NCBI GenBank assembly: GCA_017405465.1
Contig: JAFRAJ010000016.1
Span: 110,818 to 174,817, forward strand
Source of the DNA: Oscillospiraceae bacterium
Lineage (GTDB): Bacteria > Bacillota > Clostridia > Oscillospirales > Ruminococcaceae
Reading direction: 5' to 3'
DNA length: 64,000 nucleotides
Part shown: piece by piece, positions 36,600 through 44,768 of the stretch
Position numbering within the stretch: the stretch's first letter is position 1
How the letters are laid out: each line of letters begins with the position of its first letter
The notes under the pieces: generated by a model
Seen by the model: the letters and a program-made list of their open reading frames with translations, nothing else
Told to the model about the DNA's origin: nothing
Databases searched by the model: none
Made by a program: the position numbers and the translations under genes

Positions 36600-39140
36600 A
36601 TGCAGGTCGGCATTGATGAGTTGAAGAATAGGGTTCATATCAGTAAAGCGTCAAAAGACATGAACTATTATTGCCCGTTCTGCGGAGCATCGCTACAGGT
36701 AAGACGAGGTGAGAGAAACTCAGAGCATTTTGCACACAGGAGAAATGAAGCCTGCAACGACAGTTGGTCCAGAGAATACGATATGTCAGACTGGCATACC
36801 GACTGGCAGAACCGTTTCCCGGCAATTAATCAGGAAATAAAGCTGACACTTGGCTCTGTGACACACAGAGCAGATGTTATGGTCGGCAGGACTATTATTG
36901 AATTTCAACACAGCAGAATGAATGCAGAACAGTTTTCGAACAGAAACAATTTTTATATGAACTTTGGAAACAAAGTGATCTGGCTGTTTGATTTCAGAGA
37001 GGATTATAAGAAAGGTCTTATTGAAAATGATTGGGAAGAGGATGGAGGGTTAATCCATTTTGTTTGGAATAAGACTAGATCTGCTTTCAAGTTCACAGAC
37101 GTCTATCGTCCAGATTGTGAGATCTTTATACAGATAGGGGATGATGACTTACAGATCATCAGAGTTTTTAAAGTAGATGGAGCAGGTCTGCAGGGATTTG
37201 TCACTGACAGGTTCTATTCGGTTGAAGAGTTCCTTAGATTTATAAAGGGCAATAGTGATTCGTTTGAAGAGCCACATGACTATTTAGAAGCGGAAGCAGA
37301 TTATAGGGAATTCAAAGAAAAATATCATATAGATCTCGATCCACAGCAGGAACGTGCGGTAATGACTGTTGATGGTCCGTTTCTGCTTTTGGCTGTGCCG
37401 GGAAGCGGAAAAACGACAACATTGCTGAACCGTCTGGGATACATGACACTGCAAAAAGGGATCGCAGCGGATACTATACTTTGTATATCATTCACTATCG
37501 CAGCGGCTGACGAAATGAGAAGCAGATTTGCTTCTGAATTCGGGGATGAACTGGCATCACAAATAGATTTCAGAACGATAAACAGTCTTGCGGTTAGTAT
37601 ATTGAGCGAGTATTGCAAGAAGAAGAAAACCCCACTGCCGGCTCTGGTCGATAAAAAGAAGTCAAGACAGGTCATCAGAAGAATTCTTGGGAAATATCTT
37701 GATAGAAAAATATACGATAAAGATATAGTCGATGTTATGACCCGCATGTCATATGCAAAGAACAGACTTACAGAAGAGGAGGAGCAAAAGAACTACTATG
37801 TCATCGAGGATGTAAATGCTTTCGATTTCATAAAAGAGTATAGGGAGGGGATCCAGGACAGCTCCGGAACACGAATAATTGATTTTGACGATCAGCTTTG
37901 TTATGCAAAGACTATTCTTGAAAAGCATAGTGATATACTTGAGTATTTCCAAAAGAAATACAGATATATCTGTCTGGATGAAGCTCAGGACACGTCGAAG
38001 ATCCAGTTTGAGATCATAAATCTGATCAGTTCTGATCACAAAAACCTGTTTATGGTCGGAGATGACGATCAGTCCATTTATGGTTTCAGAGGGGCATATC
38101 CACAGGAGATCTATTCATTCAGGGTTAATTATCCTAATCCGACGATTAAGTATCTGGAGAACAACTACAGATCTTTCAGAGAGATAACTAATATTGCGGA
38201 CTCCTTTATCGCTGATACAAGGGTATTTCCAAAGACTATACATTCGGTAAAAGGGGAAGGCGGAGCAGTAAATCTGATAAACATTAACAACTGGAAAGAC
38301 CAGTTCCCGTGGGTCACTGACTATATCAGGAACAACACTGATAAAAGCATAGGTATTCTATACAGGGAAAACTCTTCTGCTATTCCGTTAGTGGCGTTAT
38401 GTAAAAGAGCAGGTATACCGTTTACTCTACTGGGTGGAAATGAATTCTTTTTTGAATCATGGCCTGTTCTGAATATCTTTGATGCTCTGAGGATGGTTAA
38501 GAACCCCTATGATGTGCAGCTTTTCAAGAAAACTGCCAAAACCTTCTTTTCCGGTATAGAAGAGAAAAAGCGTGATTATTGGATTCCCAGACTGATCCGT
38601 GAGAAACACATGACAATGTTTGAAGCAGTATACGACCAATATAAAATGTATGGTGGAAGTGAATACAACAAAGCGAGTCGGTATTACCGTGTTTTTTCAA
38701 GAGTGAGCGATAATGCAGCGGAGTGTTTGAGGATCCTTAAGAATTCAGATTACGATTATGCCTTCGGCGGTGATCTGTTTTTTGATACTCTTCTCTACCT
38801 GGCAGAAGAAGGACAGACTATCGGAGAGTATATGAATTCCATCGAACAATTTAAGGAATATCTCTCAGCAAAGATAGACAATAATAGGAATGTCTGTCTT
38901 TCAACGATCCACTCTGCCAAAGGACTGGAATTTGATGTTGTTGTTCTTGTCGATGCTATTGAAGGAATGTTTCCTTCTACGCATGAAGTTGATTCTTCAG
39001 ATTATGATGAAGAGAAACGTATATTTTACGTCGGACTGACTAGAGCAAAACAGGAACTGAATGTATTTAACATAAAAGATATTGCATCGCCTTTTGTTGA
39101 CGAATTGATCAGCCGAAAAACGTGGTACACATTGAAATAG
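36600..39140 (+). CDS. CoiA-like nuclease fused to a UvrD/PcrA-type helicase
   Basis: The 846-residue protein starts with a CoiA-like unit (about 15-150): a zinc finger (YCPFCGASL ... EHFAHRR) and a PD-(D/E)XK core (HRADVMV ... IIEFQHS). A superfamily 1A helicase follows from about 240, with Walker A PGSGKTT (267-273), a DEAQDTSK Walker B, DDDQSIYGFRG and the C-terminal STIHSAKGLEFDVVVL and GLTRAK motifs. CoiA acts on incoming DNA in natural transformation. Fusion to a 3'-5' helicase suggests unwinding coupled to cutting, useful in defence or repair. The length fits a complete helicase plus the extra N-terminus. It lies 18 bases after the XRE gene. Confidence 0.88.
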   Translation: MQVGIDELKNRVHISKASKDMNYYCPFCGASLQVRRGERNSEHFAHRRNEACNDSWSREYDMSDWHTDWQNRFPAINQEIKLTLGSVTHRADVMVGRTIIEFQHSRMNAEQFSNRNNFYMNFGNKVIWLFDFREDYKKGLIENDWEEDGGLIHFVWNKTRSAFKFTDVYRPDCEIFIQIGDDDLQIIRVFKVDGAGLQGFVTDRFYSVEEFLRFIKGNSDSFEEPHDYLEAEADYREFKEKYHIDLDPQQERAVMTVDGPFLLLAVPGSGKTTTLLNRLGYMTLQKGIAADTILCISFTIAAADEMRSRFASEFGDELASQIDFRTINSLAVSILSEYCKKKKTPLPALVDKKKSRQVIRRILGKYLDRKIYDKDIVDVMTRMSYAKNRLTEEEEQKNYYVIEDVNAFDFIKEYREGIQDSSGTRIIDFDDQLCYAKTILEKHSDILEYFQKKYRYICLDEAQDTSKIQFEIINLISSDHKNLFMVGDDDQSIYGFRGAYPQEIYSFRVNYPNPTIKYLENNYRSFREITNIADSFIADTRVFPKTIHSVKGEGGAVNLININNWKDQFPWVTDYIRNNTDKSIGILYRENSSAIPLVALCKRAGIPFTLLGGNEFFFESWPVLNIFDALRMVKNPYDVQLFKKTAKTFFSGIEEKKRDYWIPRLIREKHMTMFEAVYDQYKMYGGSEYNKASRYYRVFSRVSDNAAECLRILKNSDYDYAFGGDLFFDTLLYLAEEGQTIGEYMNSIEQFKEYLSAKIDNNRNVCLSTIHSAKGLEFDVVVLVDAIEGMFPSTHEVDSSDYDEEKRIFYVGLTRAKQELNVFNIKDIASPFVDELISRKTWYTLK

Positions 39141-39167
39141 TTGTTGTTAGGCATTTTGTGAAAAACT

Positions 39168-41339
39168 ATGGAACGTCTCAGGTGTGTAGTTGAAAGAATT
39201 ACATATCAGAATGAGGATAACGGATATTCCGTTATCAGATGTTCCGCGTCCGGATTCAGGGACCTGGTCACGGTGGTTGGGAATATGCCTGAAGTGCATG
39301 TGGGCAGTATTCTGCAGCTGGAAGGCTGGTGGAAGACTGATCCGAAATACGGGCGACAGTTCGTGATGCAGACCTTTGAGGAGACTCTCCCTGCCACGGT
39401 CTACGGGATAGAGAAATATCTCGGAAGCGGTCTGGTCAAGGGCGTCGGTCCCATGTTCGCCAGACGGATAGTACAGAAGTTCGGGAAGGATACTCTGGAT
39501 ATCATAGAAGACGATCCGGAAAGGCTCATCGAAGTCTACGGTATAGGCAAGGTCCGTGTGGAAAGAATCAGGCAGAGCTGGGAGGAGCAGAAGGAAGTAA
39601 AGAACATCATGCTCTTTCTGCAGAGCCATGATGTCAGCACCAGTCATGCCACCAAGATTTATAAGACATACGGGAATCAGAGCCTTGATATCGTGAAAGA
39701 AAATCCGTACCGCCTCGCGGACGATATCTGGGGGATCGGCTTCAAGACAGCGGACTCCATTGCCGACAAGCTGGGCTTCGATCACAATGAGTATGTCAGG
39801 CTCCGCAGCGGCCTCATGTATACACTCAACAGTCTCGCGGACGAAGGACACTGCTTCTCTACGGAGTCTATGCTCATAAAAGCAGGCATTGAACAGCTGC
39901 AGGTGGAAGAGCCGCTTCTCAAGGATGTTCTTGAACAGATGATCCGTGATGATGACGTTATCCTGGATACATATCAGAAGGATGATGGGCAGCAGGAAAC
40001 AGCGATATATCTGCCTCCGTTCTATTTCTCAGAGACCGGAACAGCCAGAAGGCTGTTCCAGATAGCGGAATCAGAAGGTGTCAGTGTTGAATATACAGAA
40101 GGCCTTGCCGAACGCATCGGCAAAAAGAACGGGATAGAATACGACGAAGTCCAGCTGGATGCGATACGCACAGCAGTGACCAGCAAGATCATGCTGCTGA
40201 CCGGCGGACCGGGCACAGGCAAGACGACGACCACACAGGGCATCATAACAGCGTTCCGTCAGTCAGGGCTCAAGGTGCTGCTCGCAGCGCCTACAGGCAG
40301 AGCCGCCAAGAGACTGTCAGAAGTGACCGGCCTTGAAGCGAAGACCATACACAGGCTCCTGGAGTTCAAGCCGCCGGAAGGTTACCAGCGGAATGAGGAG
40401 AATCCGCTGGAGGGCGATGTGCTCATCGTGGACGAGTGCTCCATGATAGACATCATGCTGATGTACAATCTCCTGAAAGCTATTCCTGACACGATGAGAC
40501 TTATACTGGTCGGAGACGTGGACCAGCTGCCCAGCGTCGGAGCGGGAAACGTTCTCAGAGACATTATCGATTCAGGCGCATTTCCTGTAGTGAGACTGAC
40601 AAGGATCTTCCGCCAGGCGCAGCAGAGCAGGATCATCATGAATGCTCACCGCATCAATGAAGGAAAAACTCCTGATCTGTCCAACGGAAGCAAAAGCGAT
40701 TTCTTCTATATAGAGCAGGAAGATCCGGAAAAGGTTCCGGATCAGATAGTAGGGCTTATTAAAACACGGCTTCCGAACTATTATCATGTTTCTTCCGGCG
40801 ATATTCAGATCCTGACGCCGATGCAGAGAGGCGTCATAGGTGCTGAGAACCTGAACCAGGTGATACAGACCGCTGTTAACCCGGAAGGCGACGGGCTGCG
40901 CCGGGGAGGCTATACGTTCCGCACCGGTGATAAGGTGATGCAAATCCGGAACAACTACGACAAGGAAGTATTCAACGGAGATATAGGGACAGTAGAATCG
41001 GTGGATCTGGAATACCAGACGCTCAGAGTCGGTTATGACGGAAGGTCTGTGGAATACGAGAGATCGGAGCCGGATGAGATAGTTCTGGCATATGCAGTTA
41101 CCATTCATAAGAGTCAGGGCTCGGAGTATCCGATAGTGATCATGCCGGTCATGATGAGTCATTATGTGATGCTACAGAGAAACCTGATCTATACGGGAGT
41201 GACTCGAGCAAAGAAGATCCTTGTCGTAGTCGGGACGAAAAAAGCGCTTAATTATGCGGTACGAAATGTGACCGTAAAGAAGCGTAATACACTATTGAGA
41301 ATACGGCTTATGAGACGAGGAAACGCTGAAAACACTTGA
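39168..41339 (+). CDS. recD2: RecD2-like 5'-3' DNA helicase
   Basis: The 723-residue protein has tandem helix-hairpin-helix elements in the N-terminal part (about 80-215), Walker A GGPGTGKT (346-353), DECSMID as Walker B, GDVDQLPSVGAG, and C-terminal AVTIHKSQGSEYP and GVTRAKK. These are the RecD2/TraA signatures. Free RecD2 functions in repair and is often a second copy on mobile elements. No clear ribosome-binding site precedes the ATG at 39168, and the base composition is richer in G+C than in the neighbour to the left, which points to a separate origin. Confidence 0.92.
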   Translation: MERLRCVVERITYQNEDNGYSVIRCSASGFRDLVTVVGNMPEVHVGSILQLEGWWKTDPKYGRQFVMQTFEETLPATVYGIEKYLGSGLVKGVGPMFARRIVQKFGKDTLDIIEDDPERLIEVYGIGKVRVERIRQSWEEQKEVKNIMLFLQSHDVSTSHATKIYKTYGNQSLDIVKENPYRLADDIWGIGFKTADSIADKLGFDHNEYVRLRSGLMYTLNSLADEGHCFSTESMLIKAGIEQLQVEEPLLKDVLEQMIRDDDVILDTYQKDDGQQETAIYLPPFYFSETGTARRLFQIAESEGVSVEYTEGLAERIGKKNGIEYDEVQLDAIRTAVTSKIMLLTGGPGTGKTTTTQGIITAFRQSGLKVLLAAPTGRAAKRLSEVTGLEAKTIHRLLEFKPPEGYQRNEENPLEGDVLIVDECSMIDIMLMYNLLKAIPDTMRLILVGDVDQLPSVGAGNVLRDIIDSGAFPVVRLTRIFRQAQQSRIIMNAHRINEGKTPDLSNGSKSDFFYIEQEDPEKVPDQIVGLIKTRLPNYYHVSSGDIQILTPMQRGVIGAENLNQVIQTAVNPEGDGLRRGGYTFRTGDKVMQIRNNYDKEVFNGDIGTVESVDLEYQTLRVGYDGRSVEYERSEPDEIVLAYAVTIHKSQGSEYPIVIMPVMMSHYVMLQRNLIYTGVTRAKKILVVVGTKKALNYAVRNVTVKKRNTLLRIRLMRRGNAENT

Positions 41340-41520
41340 GATTCTCTACGGGTTAACAAAGATTATGAATTGTGCGGCGCACCTGCAAATTAGAGTATGC
41401 TTTTTCGCGGATTACTGTATTTATCAAAATAACCTGATTACTACAATAGTATTTGAGAAAGAGTACTCTTGTGAAATGGGTGGTACGTTGCCCGGATTTA
41501 CAGGTTAGGAGGACAGAACT

Positions 41521-41769
41521 GTGGATTGCCCTTATTGTGGGAAAGAGATGGAAGAAGGCATGATTCAAAACAGATACCCGCTGATATGGCGTAAGGGAAC
41601 GAACAGACACGAAATCAAATGGGTCAGTAAAGAAGATATCACTCTTTCAAGATCCATTGTAAACGGGGCAGCAATAAAAGTATTTTATTGCCGGGATTGT
41701 AAAAAGATGATCATCGACTGTGCGGATCCTCATTCCGATCTTAACAATTATGATCCGTATCATTACTGA
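41521..41769 (+). CDS. Small zinc-binding protein (PF20097-like)
   Basis: The 82-residue protein starts at GTG after AGGAGG. It has CPYCGKEMEEGMI at the N-terminus and YCRDCKK near the C-terminus, a zinc-ribbon pattern of small clostridial proteins. The function is unknown. The 180 bases before it show only an A+T-rich stretch with no certain promoter. Confidence 0.72.
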   Translation: MDCPYCGKEMEEGMIQNRYPLIWRKGTNRHEIKWVSKEDITLSRSIVNGAAIKVFYCRDCKKMIIDCADPHSDLNNYDPYHY

Positions 41770-41798
41770 GACTGTCCCGCCGCACACCCGTGGCTTTT

Positions 41799-41830
41799 GA
41801 GGTTTGCTCTGATAAGGGCAAGCCTCTTTT
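41799..41830. terminator. Terminator between convergent genes
   Basis: GAGGTTTGC (41799-41807) pairs with GCAAGCCTC (41818-41826) with one G-T pair and a TTTTA tail. It serves the rightward gene and probably also the leftward operon that ends at 41829. Confidence 0.7.
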
Positions 41831-42701
41831 ATGATGGATCAGAGGCACTGTTCAGAACGTCGGCCTCGTCATTCAGCATGCTGTCTCTTCCTGTATACGG
41901 CAGGGAAGACTTTTCGTACAGCTTTCTCATGTTCAGATTGTTCTTGGAATCCTTTTTCTTGCCGCCGTTATAAGTGATGACCATCGCTTCTGCCAGACGG
42001 ACGGAGCCCGGACCTCTTTCCTTTGCGATGCGTATAAGGGATTTGATCGATACGGATCCCAGCTTTTCGACGAAAAGTTCATCATCCATGGAATCATCGT
42101 AAGTGACGATCATCTTAGTGATCGCGTTCATGATCTTTCCGGAAAGGGAATTGGCTTCGCCTTCCCATGTCGCGACACATAGGCGCAGGACATGGTCCAG
42201 CACGTGATATCCGTACTTTTCATAGATGGATTCCATTGTTGAGACTGCAGATATGGTTCCTGGATGCGGATTCTTTCCAAGTTTCAGACCATATGACTCG
42301 ACCATATCTCTGATGATGAGCTGCATATCGCTGCCAGCCTCTATATTTGCCATAAAGACTTCATAAGGACTGAGCGGCTTTACATACTTCATCTGGTTTG
42401 CAAAGATATCCGCTTCGTGTTGATATGAGAGGTCATCGTAGATCATGCACCAGACCGGAGTCTCCCGCGATCCTGAGACTAGAGCGACTATCTCAATAGT
42501 GTGCTGTCCGTTGAAAACATAATTGATCCCGTCTCTTCTGCTGACTTTTACAGGATTTATCTGATACAGATCGAAGTTTGCAGCAGCACGCTGGATGTGT
42601 TTTTGAGACAGATTTCGCTGGTATTCCTGATTGGATACCAGGTTTTTTATCGGGATCTGTTCGAAATGGACATTCGGTACAAATGAGCTCAGGTCAGTCA
42701 T
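41829..42701 (-). CDS. ParB/DUF6551-like protein of the recombinase operon
   Basis: The 290-residue protein begins with a ParB-like fold (LVSNQEYQRNLSQKHIQRAA ... VFNGQHTIEIV). The 'GQHT' stretch corresponds to the ParB nucleotide-binding motif region. It is the last gene of a six-gene leftward operon and overlaps the previous one by eight bases. ParB-fold proteins use CTP or act as nucleases. A role in element maintenance or recombination is inferred from the context. Confidence 0.72.
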   Translation of the reverse strand: MTDLSSFVPNVHFEQIPIKNLVSNQEYQRNLSQKHIQRAAANFDLYQINPVKVSRRDGINYVFNGQHTIEIVALVSGSRETPVWCMIYDDLSYQHEADIFANQMKYVKPLSPYEVFMANIEAGSDMQLIIRDMVESYGLKLGKNPHPGTISAVSTMESIYEKYGYHVLDHVLRLCVATWEGEANSLSGKIMNAITKMIVTYDDSMDDELFVEKLGSVSIKSLIRIAKERGPGSVRLAEAMVITYNGGKKKDSKNNLNMRKLYEKSSLPYTGRDSMLNDEADVLNSASDPS

Positions 42702-43638
42702 TGCTGTACTCCCTTAATAATGAAAGCATATGCAGAGTGCTGTTCTGCAGATCCGTAAGACTTTTCTGCAGCTTTTCTCCGGCACCTGAAGAAATATTTG
42801 AAAAGTCTGCCGCTTTTTCCACACGTGATATGGAGCTGATCCATGACGGTATAGTCAGAGTGAGGCCGGTGATCTCTGAATCAGGATCATATGTTGGCAT
42901 GTCTTTGACAGAAGCAGCCGGTTCATCAGACGGATTGGTGTTCCGATTCTTTTGAGAATCTTTTCGGGGTTTGCGGTAACGTACGAAATCAGGGTTCGAA
43001 CGCTCAAGGTTCCGGTTCATCCTCCTGACTTCCTCAGCAGGCAGTTTTGCCAGCTCCAGAACGCCGTTGTGTGATATCTGGTATTTTCCGGAAAGAATGC
43101 TGGAAATGATGGCAGGCTCCTTTTTGCCGATCTCATTCAATGCACGCGCAAAGGCACCGTATTTTTCTACTGAGACACGTGCAAGATGATACTTTTTGGC
43201 GATCATGATGGCTGTGCTTGTCTTGGAAAGTGCTTCCTGGCCGCTTCCGTATATATTCTGATAGCTTCCGAATCTGGTCCTTTCCTTGTCAGCAGCTTTC
43301 TCGCTTTCATATAACACGCCAATGAGAAAGCGCTGCATCACTTCCGGAAGATCACTGCGCTCCAGCTGATCTCTGCATATCCAGGCCATGACTTCTTCCT
43401 TGCAGCTGAAGTGCAGCTCTATAGTACAGAAAGGTATGCCGTTCCTCCTGCATATCTCATAACGGTTATGTCCTGCGACGATATAACCGTCCCATGTAAT
43501 GATGGGATGCTGACATCCGTTTACGATCAGGTCTTTCTCAAGCTGCAGATATTCCTGCCGTGATATCGGCTGTATCAGATTTCTGAAATCAGCATCTGTC
43601 TTCAGGTCATAAACACCGGGTATATTCATGGCCATCAC
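42694..43638 (-). CDS. ParB N-terminal-domain protein
   Basis: The 314-residue protein has a ParB-like N-terminal domain (LQLEKDLIVNGCQHPIITW, then GYIVAGHNRYEICRRNGIPF), with the GHNRY motif typical of the family, and a helical middle part (SVEKYGAFARALNEIGKKEP) like a ParB HTH. No ParA lies nearby. It overlaps both neighbours (eight and four bases). In the element it may bind DNA near the recombination site or help partitioning after excision. This is inference. Confidence 0.82.
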   Translation of the reverse strand: MMAMNIPGVYDLKTDADFRNLIQPISRQEYLQLEKDLIVNGCQHPIITWDGYIVAGHNRYEICRRNGIPFCTIELHFSCKEEVMAWICRDQLERSDLPEVMQRFLIGVLYESEKAADKERTRFGSYQNIYGSGQEALSKTSTAIMIAKKYHLARVSVEKYGAFARALNEIGKKEPAIISSILSGKYQISHNGVLELAKLPAEEVRRMNRNLERSNPDFVRYRKPRKDSQKNRNTNPSDEPAASVKDMPTYDPDSEITGLTLTIPSWISSISRVEKAADFSNISSGAGEKLQKSLTDLQNSTLHMLSLLREYSND

Positions 43639-44018
43639 CCTCGAGGAACTATCGTCATGGTGTCCATGGAAAACAGGGATATTCTTTCGGAAGGCACTAT
43701 GATCCCGGACAAGTGATAGGAATGTTCCGGACTGAGTTCCGGAAACGCGTCCCTGAGCAGCGTCATAAAGGTCTGGCTCGTTATCGTGGCAGGAATCTCG
43801 CTGTTTATGACCTTTTTGGGAATGCGGAACGTCTGATCGCCTTCTTCTGCGCGGTCAACGGCTCGGACTGCCATTGCGCGGGATTCCGGATTCACAAGAA
43901 GCTGAACGTAGGAAGGGTTTCCCAGGGCCTTCAGCGTTGAACGGTTGATGCGTATCACGTTTCTTCCAACGTCCATGCCGAGTGTGGTCTTGATGCTTGT
44001 GCTTTCACTCATAGTCAA
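43635..44018 (-). CDS. Small protein sharing the recombinase-associated domain (minimal copy)
   Basis: The 127 residues look like a single domain. The segment LGNPSYVQLLVNPESRAMAV aligns with segments of the next two upstream products (FPEANAVQVLINRETKIMAL and FGKNTRIELLVHPLLKRFAI). A second match is the SYHLSGIIV strand. The shared fold is unknown to me. It is translated with its neighbours in the recombinase operon. Confidence 0.72.
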   Translation of the reverse strand: MTMSESTSIKTTLGMDVGRNVIRINRSTLKALGNPSYVQLLVNPESRAMAVRAVDRAEEGDQTFRIPKKVINSEIPATITSQTFMTLLRDAFPELSPEHSYHLSGIIVPSERISLFSMDTMTIVPRG

Positions 44019-44024
44019 CGCTCC

Positions 44025-44768
44025 TTACTGTCCTGCTGCCTTGGGTTTATCATCGGGAAGAGGTATTTCAGGCGGATTATCTGGCGGAGATTCGCTTATA
44101 TCCCTCAGGGAATAAACTGCATATCCGTCAAATATATCGATCTGCATGGACTTCTTGTGTTCGCTATAGGGAAGTCCGAACTGATTCTGCCATTCAGCAG
44201 GGAACACCGGCTTTCTTGCAGTTTTGACTTTTCCTTCTTCTGTATATGTGCGCTGATAGATCTCAGCGGACTTAAGATCAAAGACGATAAGCGTCTCGCC
44301 GTTTGCGCGAATCATCTTGCCGAGCATTTTATATCTGTAATCAGGATTCCATCCCATCAGATCCACGATCTTTGCAAAGAACATCCTGCAAGTGACCTGA
44401 CGCGGCTTGCGTCTGCCATTATTGTCGTTGCACCAGATAAATGCATCCTTCTCTGATTCCGGACAGGGAAGAAGAGCCATGATCTTTGTTTCCCTGTTGA
44501 TAAGGACCTGTACAGCATTTGCTTCCGGGAATTTCCTGAGGCAGGCCATATTGACATAGAATTTGCAGTTGTTGAACACTGCAGCGGGCTCCAGCGTATG
44601 AGCAAAGAACTCTCTTCTTACGACCTGGAATCCGTCAAAGTCGAAATCATCGCCCATATCGATGATGTCGTCATCATCGACCGCAGATGGCTGGACCTGA
44701 GGTACATCATCAGACAGCTTGTCCAGAATGTCCTGCAGTACTTCCTGTTTATCAGCTGTATCAGTCAT
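44025..44768 (-). CDS. Protein homologous to the C-terminal domain of the adjacent serine recombinase
   Basis: The 247-residue protein has about 180 residues (about 45-225) that follow the recombinase C-terminal domain motif by motif: an 'RREFF' or 'RSSFF' opening, the VQVLINRETKIMAL strand, then LMGWNPDYRYKMLGKMI. The acidic N-terminus is unique. It overlaps the recombinase gene by four bases. It may be a separate subunit that joins or modulates the recombinase synapse. Confidence 0.78.
   Translation of the reverse strand: MTDTADKQEVLQDILDKLSDDVPQVQPSAVDDDDIIDMGDDFDFDGFQVVRREFFAHTLEPAAVFNNCKFYVNMACLRKFPEANAVQVLINRETKIMALLPCPESEKDAFIWCNDNNGRRKPRQVTCRMFFAKIVDLMGWNPDYRYKMLGKMIRANGETLIVFDLKSAEIYQRTYTEEGKVKTARKPVFPAEWQNQFGLPYSEHKKSMQIDIFDGYAVYSLRDISESPPDNPPEIPLPDDKPKAAGQ

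Noticed and set aside
39147..39851. Leftward frame of 234 codons under recD2
   Set aside because: The + strand encodes the conserved RecD2 helix-hairpin-helix region. The antisense frame has no domain.
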